Source of the DNA: Pleurotus ostreatus/Saccharomyces cerevisiae fusant
Lineage: Eukaryota; Opisthokonta
Assembly (NCBI GenBank): GCA_024196135.1
Contig: JAMQCK010001228.1
Span: 1 to 10,585, forward strand
Direction: 5' to 3'
DNA: 10,585 nt
Below, in pieces: positions 7,401 to 10,585 of this stretch; the first letter of the stretch is position 1, and every line of letters starts with the position of its first letter. The translations under genes were made by a program, and so were the position numbers. A model generated the notes under the pieces. That model searched no databases, had not been told where the DNA came from, and saw nothing but the letters and a program-made list of their open reading frames with translations.

Positions 7401-8811
7401 TCGTTACGCCCGGCTTTATCGACGCGCACGCGCACTGGGGCGATTATATGGTCCGCTTCCCCGCCGCGTCCTGGGAGATGCAGGTCTTCCTCGCGTACGG
7501 CGTGACCACGCTGCATAAGTGAGTTGTTGTCTTTGCGGTAGCACGCTGGCGGCTTATGTGGAATCCTTATAGTCCCAGCGCCATGACCGTCGAGGCGTTT
7601 GCGCAACGCTCGCGCTTGGAGCGGGGACAGCTTATTGGTCCGCGGATATTCACTACGGGGATGGTCTTGTTTGGCGCTGGCTGGCCCGGAATACACCACG
7701 AGATTGTGGATATGCAGCAAGCGCGGGAGTCACTTGTACGCATACGCGATGAGGGCGGCCCGTACATGCTCGCGTATAAGAATTATCAATTACCATCACG
7801 GTTCGTGCCATTTATCATCATCCGACTTTCACGACTGACACATCCTCAGTGCGTCGCGACAGCGTCTTCTGCTGGCTTCGCGCGAGAAGGGTTTGATGTG
7901 CGTGCCAGAGGGCGGCGCCAACTGGGACTGGGATTTGACCTACCTCATTGATGGTGCGTGCATAACTCCCATGTTTTCTGAAGGAGACGTCTGACACTCA
8001 TTCAGGGATGACCACCATGGAGCATTCCCTACCAATCTCTCCTCTCTATGAGGACGTCCTCGCTCTCTTCGCCGCGTCCGGTACAGGCTACACGCCCACA
8101 CACATAGTGAGCTACGGTGGTATAATGGGCGAAGAAATCATATGGGCCGACGAGGACCTCCCGAATAACGAGAAGTACGTTTACGAACCTTTCCTTGATG
8201 GACAAACATAGCTGAAGGATTTGACCAGGCTTCGGCGCCTGATCCCACACACTCAACTGTACGAGCTGTCGGAGTCAATATCGAGGCCAGTGTACTGTAA
8301 GTAGCTTCGTGCCCAGTGCCTGTGCGGTCGACTGATATTCGTCCACAGCTTTCGAGCTCTGGAATATGAGCACCGACGCTACCGAGCTTGCCCATCGCGG
8401 TGTTCCGGTGCATATTGGGGCGCACGGCGAGCAGCCGATGGGGCTGAATTATCATTCGGAACTGTGGTTCTCAAAGCAGGGTGGACTTTCCAACTACGAG
8501 GTAAGCGCACGTTGTTAGCTCGCCTTAAATCCCCTACTTATTGAATGCCGCTTCAGGTCTACCGCGCTGCGACAATCGACGCCGCCAAAACCTTCGGACT
8601 CGACTCCTCGATAGGCTCCCTCGAGCCTGGAAAGCTCGCCGACTTCGTGATCTATCCACCCGACGTGGATATCCTAAGGGACGACATTCGCCGCTCGCGC
8701 GAATTATCACACGTCGCGCGCGGTGGGAGACTGTGGAACGCCGACACTATGGAAGAAGTTTGGCCGGTGAAGGGAAGGATGCAAGCTATGCCCCCGTTCA
8801 ACGTCGACTAA
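4468..8811 (+). CDS. Propeller-amidohydrolase fusion protein (ten exons)
   Basis: Predicted metal-dependent hydrolase, substrate unknown. Exons: 4468-5467, 5523-5691, 5759-6951, 7008-7518, 7573-7800, 7850-7953, 8006-8174, 8229-8296, 8349-8500, 8557-8811. All nine introns are GT-AG, 49-67 bp, and the frame closes at 1282 residues. Residues 18-36 are hydrophobic after an Arg/His-rich start: signal peptide or type II anchor. Residues ~55-790 carry TolB/Tricorn-like propeller repeats (FSPDG 142-146, HPSG 239-242, others near 419 and 533). Residues ~859-1265 are the amidohydrolase: His928-Ala-His930 in [11 protein letters not shown], Lys1027 in AYKNYQ (likely carboxylated ligand), [11 protein letters not shown], His1075 in MEHSLP, GAHGEQ at 1171-1176 with His1183, and the closing [13 protein letters not shown]. 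The ATG at 4468 is the first in frame, with a purine at -3. Exon 8 could also be joined by a 33-bp intron (8179-8211), but 8175-8228 gives a better donor and the family-like [11 protein letters not shown]. Confidence 0.93.
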
Positions 8812-9000
8812 TGCGCACGATCCCACTGACGTCTACGACTCGACTACATAATGTACCACTGATCTACCGACGGCCTATGAATCGTGGCTCTTTGGGGAAA
8901 TCCATACCGCACTACCACTGTATACCACGACCACTGCACAGTGCACACTATCGGGGAATTGAACACGCTATTCTCTCTGCTCCCACTCGATTTCCTACTC
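8812..9000. terminator. Convergent 3' region of the amidohydrolase and transporter genes
   Basis: Only 189 bp separate the two facing stop codons (TAA ending at 8811, TGA at 9003-9001). Both transcripts must end in or beyond this gap, so their 3' ends may overlap. I see no AATAAA on either strand and no strong hairpin, only AT-richer patches such as 8850-8860. Confidence 0.4.
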
Positions 9001-10585
9001 TCACTGCCGATGAAGAGCCCACAGCTCGGACCGCCACCCAAACACAGCAAGCCCTGCAGCACCAGCGAAGCAAGTTCCCGAGTAGATGATCATACTCTCG
9101 AACCTGCCGCCGCCGACCGCGAAGCCAGTTGCGCTGGGCAGCGAGCTCGAAATGCTCTTGCTGGTTAGCGCGGTAGCGATGGGCGTAGAGAGCACGTTCC
9201 CAATGCCGCGACACAGGCATATGTAGCCGAAGAGCGTCGTGGAGAGGCCGGGTTCTTCTTCTGCGAGGGAAGGAAGGTAAAGATGCGTTAATGAAGCGTA
9301 GAAAGATTCCTTACGGAAGACTTACTGGCGTACATGCGCGCAAATGACATCCAAAGGCTGCTGAAGCTGCCGGCGACGATGCCGTAAGCTACACCGAAGG
9401 CGACGAGGCCTGCGAATGAGTTGCCGAGGATCCCCCAGAGGATGAAGGTGGCTAGCGCGGTCGAGACGAGCGATCCGAGGGCGAGGAGCCAGGCGTTGAA
9501 GTGGTCGGAGAGGTAGCCCATGAGAAGGCCGCCTACGACGGAGGCGCCTAGGGGGATGTTAGATGACCTGTAGGAGTGATGATGATGAAACGACCTTACC
9601 GTTGAGAGCTGCTAGCGCGGCTGCGGACTCCAAGGATCCCAAGGACATGTCGCTCGCAAAGGCTGCGTAGTTTGGTGAGCATAGAGGATTAAGAAGTTGA
9701 AACTCGCCACAAACTGGGAAGCCAAACGACAGGCATAAAGTAGCCAAATCCTTGGATCAGGTTTACCGCAGTATAAAGCCAAAACGACGGATTTGTCAGC
9801 CAACCACGATTACTGGCCCTAGGCGCCGGCCCATATACTCTCGGAGGGAGCCGACCCTTGATATACGGGATGACGGGAAGCAACAGACAGGCAATAGCGA
9901 CGGAGAAAATCCTCAGCGTCTTTGGCGCGCCGTACTTCGTGATGAGAGGGGGGAAGACGAGCGGGAGGATGAGTCCACCGGCGGCGGTCCCGGCGAATAC
10001 GATGCCGCTCGCGGTCCCGCGCAGCCGGAAGAACCACTCATTCATGTAGAAGATAGTCGGGAAGTAGAGGAGACCTGAGAGACTTTGTGAACTGCAATTG
10101 TAGCGAAGGGAGAAAGGCACTCACTGCCGCCTATGGCGTAAACGACTCCTTGAAGACCAAAAAGCGCGGATATCTGACGAAAAATGAGTCTCACTGTACG
10201 ATGTAATTAATGGAGCTATCCACCTTCGTAGTGTAGCTTGCGCAGAAGAGGCTTGCCGAACAAAGGGTGGCGCCGACCCAGACAGCAGGACGGCGCAAGC
10301 GTGGATACCTCACGATTGCCGGATGGAGCACAGTACCTGAGAGTGTCAGAATTCGCTAGACCTGATAAAAGTGTTCAAACCAACCAGCGCAGTACATGAT
10401 CCCCGACGAGATCGTGCCAATCAAGGGCAACAGGGCTGTAGCGTGACTCTGAGTTGCATACGTCGGGTCACTGAGATAGCCTAAAGGGCATAAGCCGGAC
10501 GGTGCAGCAAAGAGACTGATCACTAACTCTCTAAAAACACGCCGTAAGTGAAGGGAAAGCTCCATACTATAGCTTCCACGACAAA
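9001..10585 (-). CDS. MCT-family MFS transporter, 5' end cut by window edge
   Basis: Membrane carrier of the major facilitator superfamily, closest in pattern to fungal monocarboxylate-transporter (MCT) homologues. Exons: 10585-10528 (partial), 10480-10385, 10336-10224, 10173-10125, 10074-9715, 9662-9600, 9547-9326, 9260-9001. All seven introns are GT-AG, 47-65 bp, and 406 residues are encoded in the window. The first visible residues (VVEAIVWSFPFTYGVFLE) are the end of helix 1. Next come the RYPRLRRP loop between helices 2 and 3, AIGGSLLYFPTIFYMNEWFF at helices 4-5, and FRLRGTASG. A central loop (KGRLPPRVYG...) separates the two halves. In the second half are NLIQGFGYFMP, GYLSDHF (motif-A-like), YGIVAGSFSSLW, and CRGIGNVLSTPIA near the end. 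It is probably intact apart from the missing start. Substrate is unknown: MCT homologues in fungi are not reliably carboxylate carriers. Confidence 0.92.

Noticed and set aside
8179..8211. Alternative 33-bp intron with a GTTTAC donor in the amidohydrolase gene
   Set aside because: It keeps the frame but is much shorter than the other introns and has a poor donor. The GTACGT donor at 8175 with acceptor 8227-8228 gives a normal 54-bp intron and a more family-like protein.

Overview
The window looks like nuclear DNA from a filamentous basidiomycete, probably a wood- or litter-decaying Agaricomycete. I base this on coding DNA that is GC-rich, many very short GT-AG introns (47-67 bp in the models below), a secreted AA9 lytic polysaccharide monooxygenase with the usual basidiomycete layout, and an MCT-type MFS transporter. 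No genus can be named from the sequence alone.

Layout. Positions 1-2223 hold no gene I can support. They contain two diverged copies of a ~150-bp direct repeat (533-681 and 1511-1663) that share a hairpin followed by a T-run, an isolated TATAAATA box (945-952), a minus-strand stretch that looks faintly coding but changes frame (1029-1501), and a short perfect hairpin (1974-1993). On the minus strand 2224-3555 is a complete three-exon AA9 LPMO of 408 residues: signal peptide, catalytic domain, a ~125-residue Ala/Ser/Thr/Pro linker, and a small four-cysteine tail. The 912-bp divergent region 3556-4467 carries the LPMO TATA box, a CACGTG site, a TATA-like site that could serve either strand, and a doubtful small Cys-rich reading frame on the minus strand.

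On the plus strand 4468-8811 is a ten-exon gene for a 1282-residue protein: an N-terminal hydrophobic anchor, a TolB/Tricorn-like beta-propeller region and a C-terminal metal-dependent amidohydrolase domain. All nine introns could be placed and the frame closes exactly. Converging on it from the right (9001-10585, minus) is the 3' part of an MCT-family MFS transporter: eight exons are in the window and the first exon(s) lie beyond the right edge.

How they may work together. The LPMO is secreted and oxidatively cleaves polysaccharide. The propeller-amidohydrolase probably acts in the secretory pathway or at the cell surface on an unknown amide or related substrate. The MCT-like carrier would move a small solute, perhaps a carboxylate, across a membrane. 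A link between the three is only suggested by adjacency, and gene order in basidiomycetes is often uninformative. I see no viral genes, CRISPR array, rRNA or tRNA.
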